A program made the translations under genes and the position numbers. A DNA stretch of 46,803 bases from Azolla pinnata (Eukaryota; Streptophyta; Polypodiopsida; Salviniales; Salviniaceae). This document shows, piece by piece, positions 1 to 12,500 of the stretch (position 1 is its first letter; each line of letters begins with the position of its first letter). The DNA lies in assembly GCA_037176905.1 (NCBI GenBank), contig JBBBWG010028611.1, forward strand, positions 1 through 46,803. The letters are read 5' to 3'. The notes under the pieces are model-generated. The model did not search any database. It was not told the DNA's origin and worked only from the letters and a program-made list of their open reading frames with translations.

Positions 1-210
1 AGCATCATCAGCATCACCAGCACGACCACCACGGTGCCACCATCACCACCACCATCATCATCACCATCAGCAGCAGCAGGACCATCATCATCATCATCAC
101 TGCCATCACCATCACCACCACCATCATCACCATCAGCAGCAGGACCACCACCATCACCACCACCATCATCACCATCAGCAGCAGGACCACCACCATCATC
201 ATCATCATCT
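1..210. repeat. CAT/CAC/CAG trinucleotide microsatellite
   Basis: Nearly pure trinucleotide sequence (CATCAC, CACCAC, CAGCAGCAGGAC) in which a short block containing CAGCAGCAGGACC recurs three times. It gives open frames on both strands (His/Pro/Ser-rich or Met/Val-rich) that have no protein character and are read here as microsatellite artefacts. The same CAT/CAC sequence type fills intron 1 of array copies 2 and 3. Confidence 0.9.
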
Positions 211-227
211 TCCGTCGGTAACACACC

Positions 228-530
228 ATGCATACGAGCATGCGCGTGCGTGCATACACACGCACACGCACATACATGCGCATGCACACACATGCACACA
301 TACACGTATGCAGCACGCACACATGCACACACATGCACACATACATACGTACATACGTGCATACGCACACATGCATGCATGCATGCATACATACAGCGTG
401 CATACATACATACGTGTACACACACACACACAACACACACACACGTACATAAAGACATGACGACATACATACATGCAGGCATGCATGCATACAGACATGC
501 ACACAAACATGCATGCATGCATGCGTACAT
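228..530. repeat. CATG/CACA/CATA alternating purine-pyrimidine tract
   Basis: About 300 bases of mixed CATGCACA, CATACATACG and (CA)n repeats. Long stretches alternate purine and pyrimidine, the composition known to favour non-B DNA. All open frames here are repeat-encoded Cys/His/Met/Thr strings and are not taken as genes. Confidence 0.85.
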
Positions 531-533
531 GGA

Positions 534-542
534 TTAGGGTTT
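534..542 (-). promoter_or_regulatory. telo-box (AAACCCTAA on the minus strand)
   Basis: The sequence TTAGGGTTT is present, which reads AAACCCTAA on the other strand. This is the plant telo-box element, known from promoters of ribosomal-protein and other ribosome-biogenesis genes. It lies about 300 bases before the start codon of a predicted nucleolar RNA helicase, where such an element would be expected. Its function here is inferred from position and sequence only. Confidence 0.45.
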
Positions 543-626
543 TGGGAAAGCCATGGCGTTCTCAGTTCTGCTTGTCTTCTGTCTGAGCTCCCGCTCCCTC
601 TCCCTCTCCCTCTCCCGTTTCCAGCA

Positions 627-656
627 TTAGGGTTAGGGTTAGGGTTAGGGTTAGGG
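627..656. repeat. (TTAGGG)5 interstitial telomere-like repeat
   Basis: Five perfect TTAGGG hexamers lie about 180 bases before the helicase start codon. The usual plant telomere unit is TTTAGGG, so the hexamer is notable. The block is short, internal and followed at once by a CAGA tract, so it is an interstitial or promoter repeat rather than a chromosome end. Confidence 0.9.
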
Positions 657-660
657 TCTC

Positions 661-720
<60 letters not shown>
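661..720. repeat. (AGAC)15 tetranucleotide microsatellite
   Basis: Fifteen perfect AGAC units directly follow the TTAGGG block and precede the helicase start codon by about 118 bases. The tract probably lies in the 5' leader or core promoter and should vary in length between individuals. A pyrimidine-rich CTTCTT stretch follows at about 745-770, typical of plant leaders. Confidence 0.95.
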
Positions 721-721
<1 letters not shown>

Positions 722-837
722 GCATTTGATACACCTCTGATTCGCTTCTTCTTCTTCTTCTTCTTCCCGCACCCCCTCTTTCCTGTTCCGCAACTCTTGA
801 CGGTTTTCCTCTCTTCACCGTCTGCCCCTTCCCCGCC

Positions 838-3800
838 ATGCCTGGCCCCGGAACTGCGAGGAAGACGAAATCCGCCTCTGACGATCTCTCCAATCTTGAG
901 GTTCTCTCCCCCCGGGAGCTTAAGCAGATGGCGAAGAAGCAGCAGCAGCAGCAGCAGCAGGCGGACGAAGAAAAAGAACAAGAAAGAGAAGGAATTATCA
1001 GCTCTGATACCGAGCTCAAGAGCAAGAGGCAAAAGAAGGCGAAGAAGGGGAAGTCCGACGATGATTCAGATGAGGATGATGAGCAAGACGAGAAGAAGAA
1101 GAAGAAGGAGAAGAAAAAGAAGGAGAAGGAGAGCGAATTAAAGGCAGAGAAATCCAAAACGGTTCAGGATTCTTCTGTAAGTAGCATGGAAGAAGAATCA
1201 CCAGAGAAAAAGGAGAAGAATAAGAAGAAAGAAGCAAGCTTGAAAAGGAAAGCAGAAGAGTCGCCAGTTTCTGCAGGAGATGCCAAGAAGGTTTCTTCAA
1301 CAAAGAAGAAGAAGAAGGTTGAGACGGTGCACAGTGAACGTGGAGGAGGAGGAGGAGAAGAAGAAGAAGAAGAAGGGAGTGAGGTACTGAACCCTTACTC
1401 GATTAGCAATTTCAGAGTCTCTGAGCCTTTGAAGCTGAAGCTGAAAGAAAAAGGAATTGAGGCTCTCTTTGCCATACAAGCTCTCACATTTGATGCTATA
1501 TTTGATGGGAAAGATCTGGTTGGTCGGGCTCGGACTGGCCAGGTATGTCTATCGTCATCTCACTTGATCCATTTGGATTATGCTACGATATGGTGAATTG
1601 TTTCTGAGCAGAGCGCTGTTATTCAGTACTTTGCACATACTATACGTCCAATATTTTAGTATGTGCTTTCAAAGCATTTTACCTTGTTTTGTAGGATACT
1701 TGACATATGTATTCTATGTGTTAAATATGCTCAATGTTCTAGATATTTCATATAAAAATCTAATTTTGGATGATTTTGTCCACTTGATTCATAGAAGTCC
1801 TGCACCATATGCTTCACAACACTGAAGAATCATGCCAGAAACATCGCTGAATAAGAAAATCCTTTTATTTTTAAAAGAATTCGTTGCAATAGATTGTTTT
1901 AAACATGCTAGTGAAAGGAAAGTTGAAGCACATGTTTAATACATAGAGCATGTGGAGCAATTTTGAGATTGCAGCTCTAAAATGCAGAATGTTTACGCCA
2001 TACTTAAAACTATTGTGAAATGCATTTTTTATTATTATAAATGTACTATGCATTGCCCACAACTATAGCATAATGGCCATGCTAGCATGTGATGTATTAT
2101 CGTCAATTAATGTTTCATTTCGGATCAAACCATTTAATGTGTTCATCCTAATCACTCAACGAAATATTTAAACCATTCATTCGTTCATATTGGCTTTTCT
2201 CAAATAATCATTTTTGCATCTAATGGATCTGGAATTCGTGTCTTAAATCATTGAACTTCATATACTTTCCCATTTGGGTTTAAGGGGTTTTCTTACAGTA
2301 TCTCTCATTGCAGAATCCAATTTATATCCTTAAAAAAAGGATGGAACCTCCATAGATTAGAACACAGACATGTAGGATTTCTGGAGATGTGATCACCATC
2401 ACCAAATATTTTATGTGTTTTTCCCCTTATGCTTTGACTATTGCTCTTTGCTGTTTCACTGACTTTCATTTTTGATTCGTTCTTTGGAAGTTTTCATGGT
2501 GAATGTTGAAGGTCAGCACCTAACCATAGGTAGAAGTTTGTTTACGTGTACGGTTAAATTATTCAATGCGTGTGTGCCATCCATCAGGTTTGTGCTTTCA
2601 TATCATGGAATGCTGTAAGAATATTTTCTACTGTCTATTCGAGGTCTTTGTGCAACCCAACCAAGCATGTGATCACATGATTTCATGTTCTAAAGAAATC
2701 ATTTAGCATCCATGGAATTGATTAAATGAATTTGTTCAGCTCATTCCCACTTTCTAGGTCGTGTGATGTCATCACGACTCGTTGAGATTTTTTTTTTTGT
2801 TCTGGAAACCATACATGACATTGTTTTGCTTTAGCATGTTAACAGATCACCAATTTCTTGTAAAGGATATGGATGTTACTATTTTCAGTGTACTAGAGTA
2901 CCTGTAGAACTAACATAGCTTTAAGAGCTTTAAGAAAATATGTTTGAACGAGAGCCTTAAAATGGTCGGGTTGAGGATTACTGGGGTTAACTGTTCCACA
3001 CAGAGTAGAGTCATTGGCATGATCTTGAGAAACAGTTTATGTTTCTTATAAAAGGAATATTGGTACTTCACATACCAAGGTACAAAACCATCTTAACAAA
3101 TAAGGGGGAGTGTCATGTGTTTTCTTCCACTCTATTTCAGAAAATAAGCATATATGCTTGACCTGACACCATGGGAGTCTTTGTAGGGTAAAACCTTGGC
3201 GTTCGTCCTACCTATCCTGGAATCTTTAAGCTTAAATGAGAGCTTCAGGTCTACAAACAAACAGTATGGTAGGGCTCCTAGCGTTCTTGTGCTTGTGCCA
3301 ACACGTGAACTTGCGAAACAGGTGAGAAGAACATGTCTTTACTGGTGGATTGGGTTATAACTAGTTTTTTGGCATCTAGTAGTAATTTATACCTCCATAC
3401 ATGAGTTTGCTTCAGGTACATGCGGATTTTGAGTATTATGGAAGTGCTTTTTGTCTGAGCACAGTTTGTGTATATGGTGGTGCACCATATGGGCCACAAC
3501 AAAATGCAATGCGTCGAGGAGTGGATGTTGTGGTTGGGACACCTGGTCGAGTCAAGGTGATTTTATGGTTGCCTTACTGTTTATATGATGATCAAGAGTA
3601 AATTTACGTCATTTATCTGAAATATATTCTTTTTCTTCAAAGGACCACTTGGAAAGAGGGAGTTTGAACTTGAAATCTTTGAAATTTCGTGTACTTGATG
3701 AGGCTGATGAAATGCTTAACATGGGTTTCGTTGATGATGTCGAGACAATCCTTGGTAACTTTTTTTCATATGAGTTGGTCACTAGAAAATTTTGTTGTTT

Positions 3801-6244
3801 TATGCAATGAATCATCCACCTTTCTTTGTAATATTTATGTGCATGAACTGCATTCTGTGACAGCAGTGTTATCAGATTAGATTTCAGAGCTGGAAACTAC
3901 AGCCAGACATTCAATATGATTTGTGGGCATGCTATTTTGTTGTGTATGCCTGTTTGTATTTTCCGTGAATAGGAACAAAAATCAATTATGAACTCATTGA
4001 TTATATTGTGTAACAGGTTATGGAGAAGCTGCCTCTGCTGTGCAAACATTATTATTCAGTGCAACAATGCCTGACTGGGTGAAAAAGGTAACTTTTGAAC
4101 AACACCTTGGAAATTTCTTGCTATAGTATCGTTCAACTCATCACTTTAGGTATTTTCCGAAATGATCTGTCAGATCGCTTCGAGATTTTTAAAAGACTCC
4201 AAAGAGGTTGTAGATCTAGTAGGAGATGAGAAAATGAAAGCGAGTTCGAGTGTGCGACACCTCCTGCTTCCATGTATGAGATCTGCTAGGTCTCAGCTTA
4301 TTCCAGATGTGATAACATGCTACAGCAGGTGTGTACTATTTTCCTGGAGTATAGAGTGATGCCATATAGAACACTCTTTAGAGACGATCGACTATTTTTT
4401 TATTTTTTTCCAGTGGTGGCCGTACTATTCTTTTTACAGAGACAAAAAATGAAGCTTCTGAACTAGCAGGCCTATTACCTGATGTGGCTCGTGCGCTTCA
4501 TGGAGATATTGCACAGGCACAGCGTGAGGTGGATAATCTTACCTTCAATATAGCCAATTTCAAGTAGTTGAATTCAGATTTTGTTTCTTCTGAGGAGCTA
4601 CATAATTATCTTTAGGTCACTCTTGCTGGATTCCGCTCTGGAAAGTTTTCTGTGCTTGTGGCAACAGATGTGGCAGCTCGTGGTCTGGACATCAATGATG
4701 TGCAGCTTGTCATTCAGGTAAATTGATATAGCTTTGTCTATCCATATGAAATAAAATAACAAAGTGTAACCTGTATTGAGTTGGGTATCGCTATTTCTGC
4801 ACAGTGTGAGCCACCAAGAGATGTTGAAACTTACATACATCGTTCTGGACGAACTGGAAGAGCTGGTAAATGTTGATGACATTCTGTAAAGCATGAAGTT
4901 TGATCATGAATCGCTGCTGGTATTTTTTTGTTCTGTATCCAATTGACAAGCTTTACAGGTAAAACTGGTATCTCCATACTCTTCTATGATCGTTTCAAGG
5001 AGTACATGATACCTAACATTGAACGCAAAGCTGGATTTAAGTTTGAGAGAATAACTGCACCACATCCTGCTGACCTTGCAAAGTCATCTTGTGCAAGTGC
5101 CATTGAGAAATTGAAGGAGGTTTCTGACAGGTAAGTGAGCATGAAGTGTGTCTGGTTAAGATTTTTTTCTCATCATGCAATTATTACATTTGTATTGCTT
5201 CTTTCAGTGTGCTCCCTGTATTTAAACCAGCGGCAGAAGAACTTTTAAGAAACAGTGACCTCTCTGCTGCTGAGCTCTTGGCCAAAGCACTTGCAAGAAT
5301 TGGGGTAAGTTAAGATGGTAGGAAAGTCATATTAGGTGAAGGATGTAGTCCAAATCTACATGTGAAGTAATGTTCTTGTGAAATTATCCAGGGCCATACT
5401 GATGTGAAGAAACGATCATTAATAACCAGTAATATTGGTTTTGTTACTCTAATGCTGAAGTCTGGCAAACCATTCTACACAGCAACGTAGGTCTCCCTCC
5501 AACACCTTCATTTCTCTTTGAAAAGAAAATTGTATCGAAGTTACGTAGTTGATAATTGGTGACAATTTGTTATAATGACAAAACTTTGCCATGTGCACAG
5601 CTATGCGTTCAATTCATTGAAAAGACTGCTCCCAGAAGACACTGTGGAGAAGGTAAAAGGAATGTCAATCACTGCAGATGGCTTGGGTGCAGTGTTTGAT
5701 GCTCCATCTGATTTGCTCGATACATTTCTTGCTGGTATGTGTTACAGCCAATCTCGAACATTCGAGAACTGATAATGTTGTTGGGATATAACCAAACCAT
5801 GGAACATCTTTTTATATATTTGAATTTTAAGAATCGCTGCTCTCGTTTTTTTCTGTAATGCATTGTTTTTCTTCATGTCTTTGTAAATCATTTAAGGATC
5901 TGTATTTCAGCTAACGGATCGGAGGGTATTACCATAAGCCAACCTGAGAGTCTCCCAGAACTTCAAGTTCGAGGTGAACGCAGCGGATTCGGAAGAGGGT
6001 GTGTTTACTTGGCCTTACCACTCATTGTTTCGGCTTTGTTAGCTTTCGTTGTTCATGTACCCATGTGTAGTTTATTTGGTTATCTTGATTGATCGTCCCA
6101 TATTATCGGGAAGTTTAAAAATGAAGGAACACAAGAGCATTGATTCATTCCCTGCTTACTTGCAGGGGTGGAAGCAGCAGGGGAAATGGCACCCCTCATC
6201 GTTTTGGTCGGGGCAGGGGAGGAAATCAAGGGAGGCGATATTAA
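838..6244 (+). CDS. DEAD-box ATP-dependent RNA helicase, RH7/PRH75-like, with GUCT domain
   Basis: Fifteen exons: 838-1542, 3187-3321, 3416-3556, 3643-3754, 4017-4087, 4174-4328, 4414-4528, 4616-4717, 4805-4865, 4959-5130, 5208-5304, 5392-5486, 5601-5734, 5911-5998, 6166-6244. They join in phase to 753 aa. The N-terminal ~190 residues are a Lys/Glu/Ser-rich charged tail with seven Gln. A complete helicase core follows: Q-motif region, ARTGQGKT (~230), PTRELA (~273), GTPGR (~321), DEAD (~346), SAT (~379), [10 protein letters not shown] (~496) and [10 protein letters not shown] (~525). A GUCT domain (about 620-705) and an RGG-like tail (GRGGGSSRGN...[12 protein letters not shown]) end the protein. 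This order is that of the plant RH7/PRH75 group, nucleolar proteins acting in rRNA processing and RNA unwinding. Start choice: first ATG after the CTT-rich leader, in CCGCCATGC context. Intron 1 (1543-3186) is by far the longest. All motifs are intact, so the gene is probably functional. Confidence 0.93.
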
Positions 6245-6345
6245 GGGTTGAGGTGTGGTGCTTTTGGCAAAGGAACCAGTCCCATGTGTACAATCTGTAA
6301 TCTCCTTAAAAGCATTCATTGTGATGCAAATGATTCTGATTCGCA

Positions 6346-6351
6346 AATAAA
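6346..6351 (+). terminator. polyadenylation signal AATAAA of the helicase gene
   Basis: A canonical AATAAA lies about 100 bases after the helicase stop codon at 6242-6244, a usual distance. Plant poly(A) signals are loose, so this is a plausible rather than proven site. Confidence 0.45.
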
Positions 6352-8699
6352 GCGAGTGGTGCGATCCTCCTCATTAGAGGGGTTCCTATACATATGGATC
6401 TATTTATGTAGGCCGATTAAAGATTGGCAGATTACAATTGCCATAGATTTTGACTTATTGGAAGAGTTAGAATTGCCATAGATTTTGACTTAACTCTACC
6501 CTGGATACTGCGATTATTCCTGTAGAATAGCTGAGTGGCATAATCCTTTTTTTTTCCTTCCACGGAGACATTCTCTCGAGGTCAGTTTTGACTTCCTATT
6601 TTGACAATATTTCAAAATGCATTAGCACTTGTAGACGCGGTTTCTCGAAACATTTCTTGAAACAAAATATGCAGAGATCAAAGTAAGTAATGAATGAGAT
6701 GCACCTATTCGTGTGTCGAAAGTTGTTTTTTGCTTGATGCATGTTGCGGGTTTCAAGTTGTTTTAATTTGATCGATTACCTCACAACTGATCACTAACAA
6801 GCGCTCGCCAATACCAGCTGCGGTAGGTTTCGAATCTTTATAACTGGTTTTTGGTAAAGGCAGGATCAAATCCAAACAGAAATCGATTATATATTCGTTG
6901 GCATATTCTCGAGCATATCACCAGATTGCATTCCCATGGTCAATGCGGACACCAACTCCTGTCTTGTCGCGCTTCTGTTGGCTGGGCCACATGGCCTTCT
7001 TGGCTGGATAAGCTTTCGGCTCGAGCAGTACAACAAAACTGGCAAAACCATGGTTCCAGAAAGAGCAGATATGGTAGTTTTGGCGGTCAGCGATCACAAC
7101 ATCAAGCCCCGTGAAACTGGGTGTGGGATCCATTCCAAAGATCGGGGGGCCCTCGATTTTTCGGATTGAGTAACCGGAGGGGGATCCGAGACCATTCAGA
7201 AAGCCTGTTTTTCGAGGTTTCCTCGTCGACAACAACGTGGGCCGGGCTTCTTCTTCCGTGTGAATTTTACGGCTGGAACTTTGTTAGGGAGCAAAGTCAG
7301 ACGCGGAGCTGGAAAGGCGGAAAAGAGAAAATTAAACTAGCACAAGAATTCCGGAAAACACGATCCTCATGAGGCATGTCCACGGCTTGAATCTCACAGA
7401 TGTCAGAGAGCAAAAAATCTAGCAGCCTTTTCCTGAAACCCGATCAATCTCAGTTAGGCCCATATCTCTGTATACATGTCAGAGATGGAATTCTTTGGAA
7501 TGTTCTTGATAGGAATGAAGGAGGTTACAAGTATATTTTATAGACGATCTGTTGAGCATTGAACTCTGCAGGTTTTCTAAACTTTCTTGCGATGACGAAG
7601 GCTTTGTGGGCGGTGGAGGTTTGGCCATATATACATAGATATGTATTATATGAAGGCCATCGATCGATTAAAGCGACGATGAACAAACTTTTCAGAGTTA
7701 CGAAAGAGATGAAGTTTCGGATTCTCCGTTATATTCTTCCGTTCCGTTCGTTCTGCAACGGAACGCATGTCCATCAGATAGATAGATGCAGGAGTCAGAG
7801 GGCGGGGGGCCCATTTCGCGATCCGCGTTGTGAGGCCCTCGTTTCGATTCGAGCGCACCGACGTGGTCTGATACGGAGGAGTGATCGTGTCGTAATCAGG
7901 CGTTTTAGGGACTGTTCAGCAAACCGAGCAACTTGTCATCTGTAGAGCAGGGATGAGATAGATCCGTGGGGCCAATACTGGCACGAATCGAAAACACCAT
8001 AGCGTTGCCTTACAGCGTTGGGACGCGACGTCGGTTCCTACAAACGATCTGGAGGGGACTTGAACGTAAGTAAGACCTCTTCTTCGTTCTCTTGGGGACT
8101 CTCTGTCTCTCTCGGAGATGAACACGAAACCATCAGGACTTGTTTGGCGATCGATTTGCGGCCAGATTCCAGCTCTCTTTCTCTCTCTTTCTTATCCGTC
8201 TCTGCTGCTCTGATTGCCTCCAAAACCTAGGATTGTCTCCAAAATCTAGGGCTCGAGGCCCCGAAGGATCTCGATTCGTTCAGCTCTCGGGGAGCTCTGT
8301 GCTGTCTTCCGCCGAATCGATCGCTCGGCAGACGAACGATCAAGACACTTTCTTTTGGCAATCGATCGGACCGATTCCAATCGATTCGATTCGAGCTCAT
8401 CTCTCTCTCCTATCTTGTCTCCGGAGGACCTGGGACTTGAACCCAAGACCTGTTTCTTTCAGTTCTCTCTCTCTCTCTCTCTCCCTCTCTGTCTGTCTGT
8501 CTTTTCTTCTTGTCTTTTGTACAAAACAAGTCAAAAGCACTTTGCACAATCTTCTTCTTCTTCTTCTTCATTTTGCTCTTGTTTTTGAAATCAAAACCTT
8601 CTTCTTCTTCTTTCTTTCTTTCTTCTTCTTCTTCTTCTTCTTCTTCTTCTTCTTTCTTTCTTTCTTTCTTTCTTCTTCTTCTTCTTCTTCTTCTTCGCC
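6352..8699. other. intergenic region between the helicase and array copy 1
   Basis: No recognisable gene was found here. Open frames at about 6851-7372 on both strands and 7559-7945 are short, overlap each other and resemble no family I know. From about 8160 the strand becomes rich in TCTC and CTT (CT runs near 8468-8485, CTT runs 8552-8694), typical of a plant promoter or leader. A sequence resembling a tRNA T-arm near 8425-8445 has no matching acceptor stem and was rejected. Confidence 0.6.
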
Positions 8700-8873
8700 A
8701 TGGATATGGAGCCCGCCCTTCGCGTCGCTGCTTCCTGTTCCTGCGTGTGCCTTTTGTCTGTCCGTGCCCGCTTCCTCTGTTCCGCCATCGCCCTCGTCGT
8801 CTGCCTCCTCACCCACCGGTTCCATTACCCCCCCGGAAAAAAGAAGACCTTTGACCCCGCAGCGCAGCATTGA
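8700..8873 (+). CDS. small ORF, 57 aa, unknown; possible upstream ORF of copy 1
   Basis: An ATG in strong plant context (CGCCATGGAT) directly follows a long CTT-rich tract and opens 57 codons ending in TGA at 8871-8873. The predicted peptide is Cys-rich and hydrophobic in the middle (CSCVCLLSV ... IALVVCLL), with a basic, Pro-containing end. It resembles no family I recognise. It lies about 690 bases before the start of array copy 1, so it may be a uORF in a long leader, the first exon of an unrelated gene, or chance. No splice donor or partner exon was identified. Confidence 0.2.
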   Translation: MDMEPALRVAASCSCVCLLSVRARFLCSAIALVVCLLTHRFHYPPGKKKTFDPAAQH

Positions 8874-8949
8874 AAAACCCCACGCCTCCGCATTGGCGCA
8901 GCTGGAATCATCTCGGAAAGAGCAGCTTCTGTGTGGATGATCTGATCAG

Positions 8950-8950
<1 letters not shown>

Positions 8951-8990
<40 letters not shown>
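8951..8990. repeat. (CT)20 dinucleotide microsatellite
   Basis: A perfect CT run lies in the probable promoter or leader of array copy 1. Downstream, 8991-9562 has a poly-G stretch near 9160-9168 and short open frames on both strands that I do not recognise; nothing else is seen before the copy 1 start codon. Confidence 0.9.
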
Positions 8991-8994
<4 letters not shown>

Positions 8995-9562
8995 CTCTTC
9001 TTTTCTTCTCTGCTTCTTTGCTGCTTCCTAAGCCGCGTCTTCATGATACCGATTGTACAACGTGAAGAAAGGCCGAACATGACGGCACATGACAGGGCGC
9101 TGTTTACTTGATCTCGGCCGCGCAGGGGAAGAGCGATAGCAAAAGAGGAGGGAGGGAGGGGGGGGGGGATAGAATCTCTCTCGCAGGCGATTGCTTGCGC
9201 TCGGTGCTGGAAGCCGTTTGTCTGGAGAACATACCTACGTACCCTTGGGAAGAGCATGAGCATTGCGAGGAACCGTTGTGTAGGAGAAGGCGAAAACAGC
9301 ATTTGAATCGCATGTGCTAGCAGTTCTTATCAGGCAAAGCAGCGAAGCCGATCTGCGACAGAAGCAAGGCTCGGATCTAGCTTCCCTTCAGCGCACATAC
9401 ATACATACATCCAAATCCATCTCCATCCAGTACATACAGGGAATCGAGCCTTTGTTCGCCTGAGAGCAAGCGGCATCAGAGAAAGGGATTTTGAAGAGAT
9501 CGAGGTTTTCTTCCCTCTTACCGAGAGGTAAGTGTTGATACGAATCGGGATCTGAGCCAAGA

Positions 9563-12500
9563 ATGCATTCTGGAGGTCAGGATGGCCATCAAAGGGTTGG
9601 TGTGGCTGCGGGGCTGGGGCAGAGTGGCCTACGGGCCCTGAAGTGGCTCTTAGATACTGAGAAAGCTTTGGCAAGGGGATCAGGAGATGGAGGAGCAGTG
9701 ACCCTGGTCCTTGTTCATATCTACCAGGCTGTGCGATGGATACCTACACCAAGTATGTACTCTCTTCTCTCTCTTCTCTCTCTCTCTCTCTCTATCTATC
9801 TCCTTTGATTGCAACTTTAGGCTCTCTAGCATAGAATGATTGATGCTCGTTCAAAGTCGACTGAGAACCCGAGGTCGTCTCCCAGCCCCCTTCCTTTCTT
9901 GAGTGGAAGGAATTCAGAAAACAAAGAGAAAGAAGATGCATCTCTCAGGAACCCCAGTTTTCATCCTCGCCGAATGGCTCATCATTGAAAACTCTGCAAA
10001 ATGAATCTATGTTCAATCCTTGTTGCGTAGCAACGAACAAATGCCCACGAGCCAATTCGTGTTGTGTTGCACCATCCTTTGCCATCCGCATGGATTTAAT
10101 ACGTGTAACATTTTGTTTTTTGTGCCCCTCCCATGTTTGATCCTCGCCATTGCATTGAAACTTTGAGGCTGAAAAACCTCCCGAGCTCAATCCATTGGTC
10201 TCCCATGGGCACATATGATTTCTGTACAACTGCCCCTTTGGAAGTATCATCACGGCTGAATGGGCAGATGATTGCATTCTGTGTGCTTCTCATTCATTGA
10301 TGATGTATACCATAAACGTTCTTTTTCTTGGTTGTGTATACAATGGATATAATGGCTTTTCTCTGTTTCTCATTGTGTTTATTAGTGGGGAACAAGGTCC
10401 CTGTCTCAGAAGTCAATGAAGCTATAGTAGAAAGTTACAGAGCAGATAAGCTCAAGGAAGCTGAGGATTCAGTTAAGCCCTACCGAAGACTATGCCAACA
10501 GAAACAGGTTGCATGACTTACATACATTTATATATGTGTGCATGTGTATATATATAATTGTGTGTGCGTGTCTGATACTGCTCATTTGGATTTTATTTTC
10601 GTTATATATATAGATTGAACTCTTGTTTTTATTTCTATTTTTATGTGTTTGATGCTGTTCATTGGAGTTTGATGTTTTTCTAGATTATATGTGTTGATTT
10701 ATTGATTTCTTTATGAATGATTGTTGATGATTTTTCATGGTTTAAATCTGAGGGTAGGTCATGGCAGAGGAGTACTTGATAGCAGGTGATTCAACTCAGA
10801 AGGAGCTGGTGGATCAGATATTCAAGCTTGGGCTCACTAAGCTCGTGTTAGGAACATCGAAAGCTAATCCTTTTTCAAGGCATGTCATAGATTAAGCTAG
10901 GATCTTATGCTATGTGCCCAAATGCTATTTGAATCCACACTCTTATCTTTGGAATTTTCTGAATGCATGAATTCAAAGGGCTCGTCTTTCTCATATGTAG
11001 GGTTTTAAGAGGAGAGAGCATTCCAGAGTTCGTGGCAAGGCATGCACCCAAGTTCTGCACCGTCATGGTGATACGCAATGGAAAGCTTTTCTCAGTGAGG
11101 GAAGCATCAGAGTCCTTACCTTCTTCAACAAATAACACAGAAATGGATGATACGAATAACACACCCGATGATTCCAGTGAAGGTTGACAGAATAATCAAA
11201 AGAAAGAACAAAAAGAAAAAGAAAAAGAATGAAAGAAAGAAGAAAGAGAGAGAAGATTGGTGCTTGCTTTTATCTCTCTCTCTCTCTCTCTGTGAATGTC
11301 ATGTGTGAAATATCATAAAATCATGACGTTTCATCAAGATGTGATTCGGTGCAATTTCTTTGTGTTAAATTTGTAGATGGATCAATAAGACGGTATGGAG
11401 TTATTCATCCTTTGGAGTCAGCCTCTTTTGCGTACTCTTCTCCAGACAGGGATCCTGATGTTACAATGGAACGCCTATACTCCATCCCAGCTGGCACTCG
11501 TGAGCTCAATTCAGCACCTGGGACACCAGTACATTGGCTTCAGAACAGCAGCAGAGAGGACATGGCAAGCTTTAAACCAACCACCGAATTCGAAGAGAGA
11601 AAGATGGTTGTATCCTCTTTGGGAAAACCTGAGCAGGCCAAGGAATCTTCATCATTGCCAATGCCCGAAGCATCAAGCAGCGATAGCCAGGTTGACTTGG
11701 TATCTTATCCTGTTATCGATCTGCCTGATAATGTTTCAAGTCCAGGCCCTCCTGTAGAGGTCAACATCTCTCAAGCCTCACTCGATCTTGAACCTGTGCA
11801 GAATCCTCTCTTCGATGAATTTCCAGACGAGGTACTGAAGGAATCTGCAGTAAGAATGGAAGGAATAAAACTGTGGAATCCATTTGGTTCTTCTCTCAAA
11901 GAAATCCTGAAACATATAGGCACTATGTTTTGTGGTGGGGTGAAAGGAAAGGAATCTCTGGTAGATATGAAAGAATCAAAGCACAAGACATCTGGCTGTT
12001 CTAATATTTTTTTTTTGAAATATCTGGTTCTTTAAAGAATCTTAAAAACTCCAAGCATCGAAAAACATGTTTGCTGGCGAGGTAAAATGAAGGAGATTTT
12101 TCATAGAAACGAAGGATTAAAAATGCGAAATATCTGGTTCTATTCAAGCTAAGCTTGAAAAATCCAAGCAGTGAACACAAGGGATCTTCCATAGAGATGA
12201 AAGAATCAAACTATGAAAGATTCTTCAAAAGCCTAAGCATTAAACCATGTCTGTGGTGAGATAAATTGAAAGGAATCTTCTGTAGAGATGAAGGAATAAA
12301 AATGTAAAAGGAAAGATTATCCAGAGAGATGAAAGAATCAAAATGCAAACTACTTGGTTCTTTTAAAGTTAACCTTCAAAAAGTCAGCAGTGAATGGAAT
12401 GTGATCTCTCAAAAAGTAAACAGGAATAAAGATATCAGATGTCTGATTCTTTTAATCGAATTCTGGAAAGTGTAAGCATCTAAAAGTATGTTTATGGCGA

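Noticed and set aside
627-656. A true telomere or chromosome end
   Set aside because: Only five units, flanked by other repeats and by ordinary gene sequence on the downstream side.
6851-7945. Several open frames on both strands between helicase and array
   Set aside because: Short, mutually overlapping and unlike any family I know; no splice pattern linking them.
8420-8450. tRNA-like T-arm on the minus strand (GGTTCAAGTCCCAG)
   Set aside because: No matching acceptor stem, D-arm or anticodon arm upstream; the flank is CT repeat.
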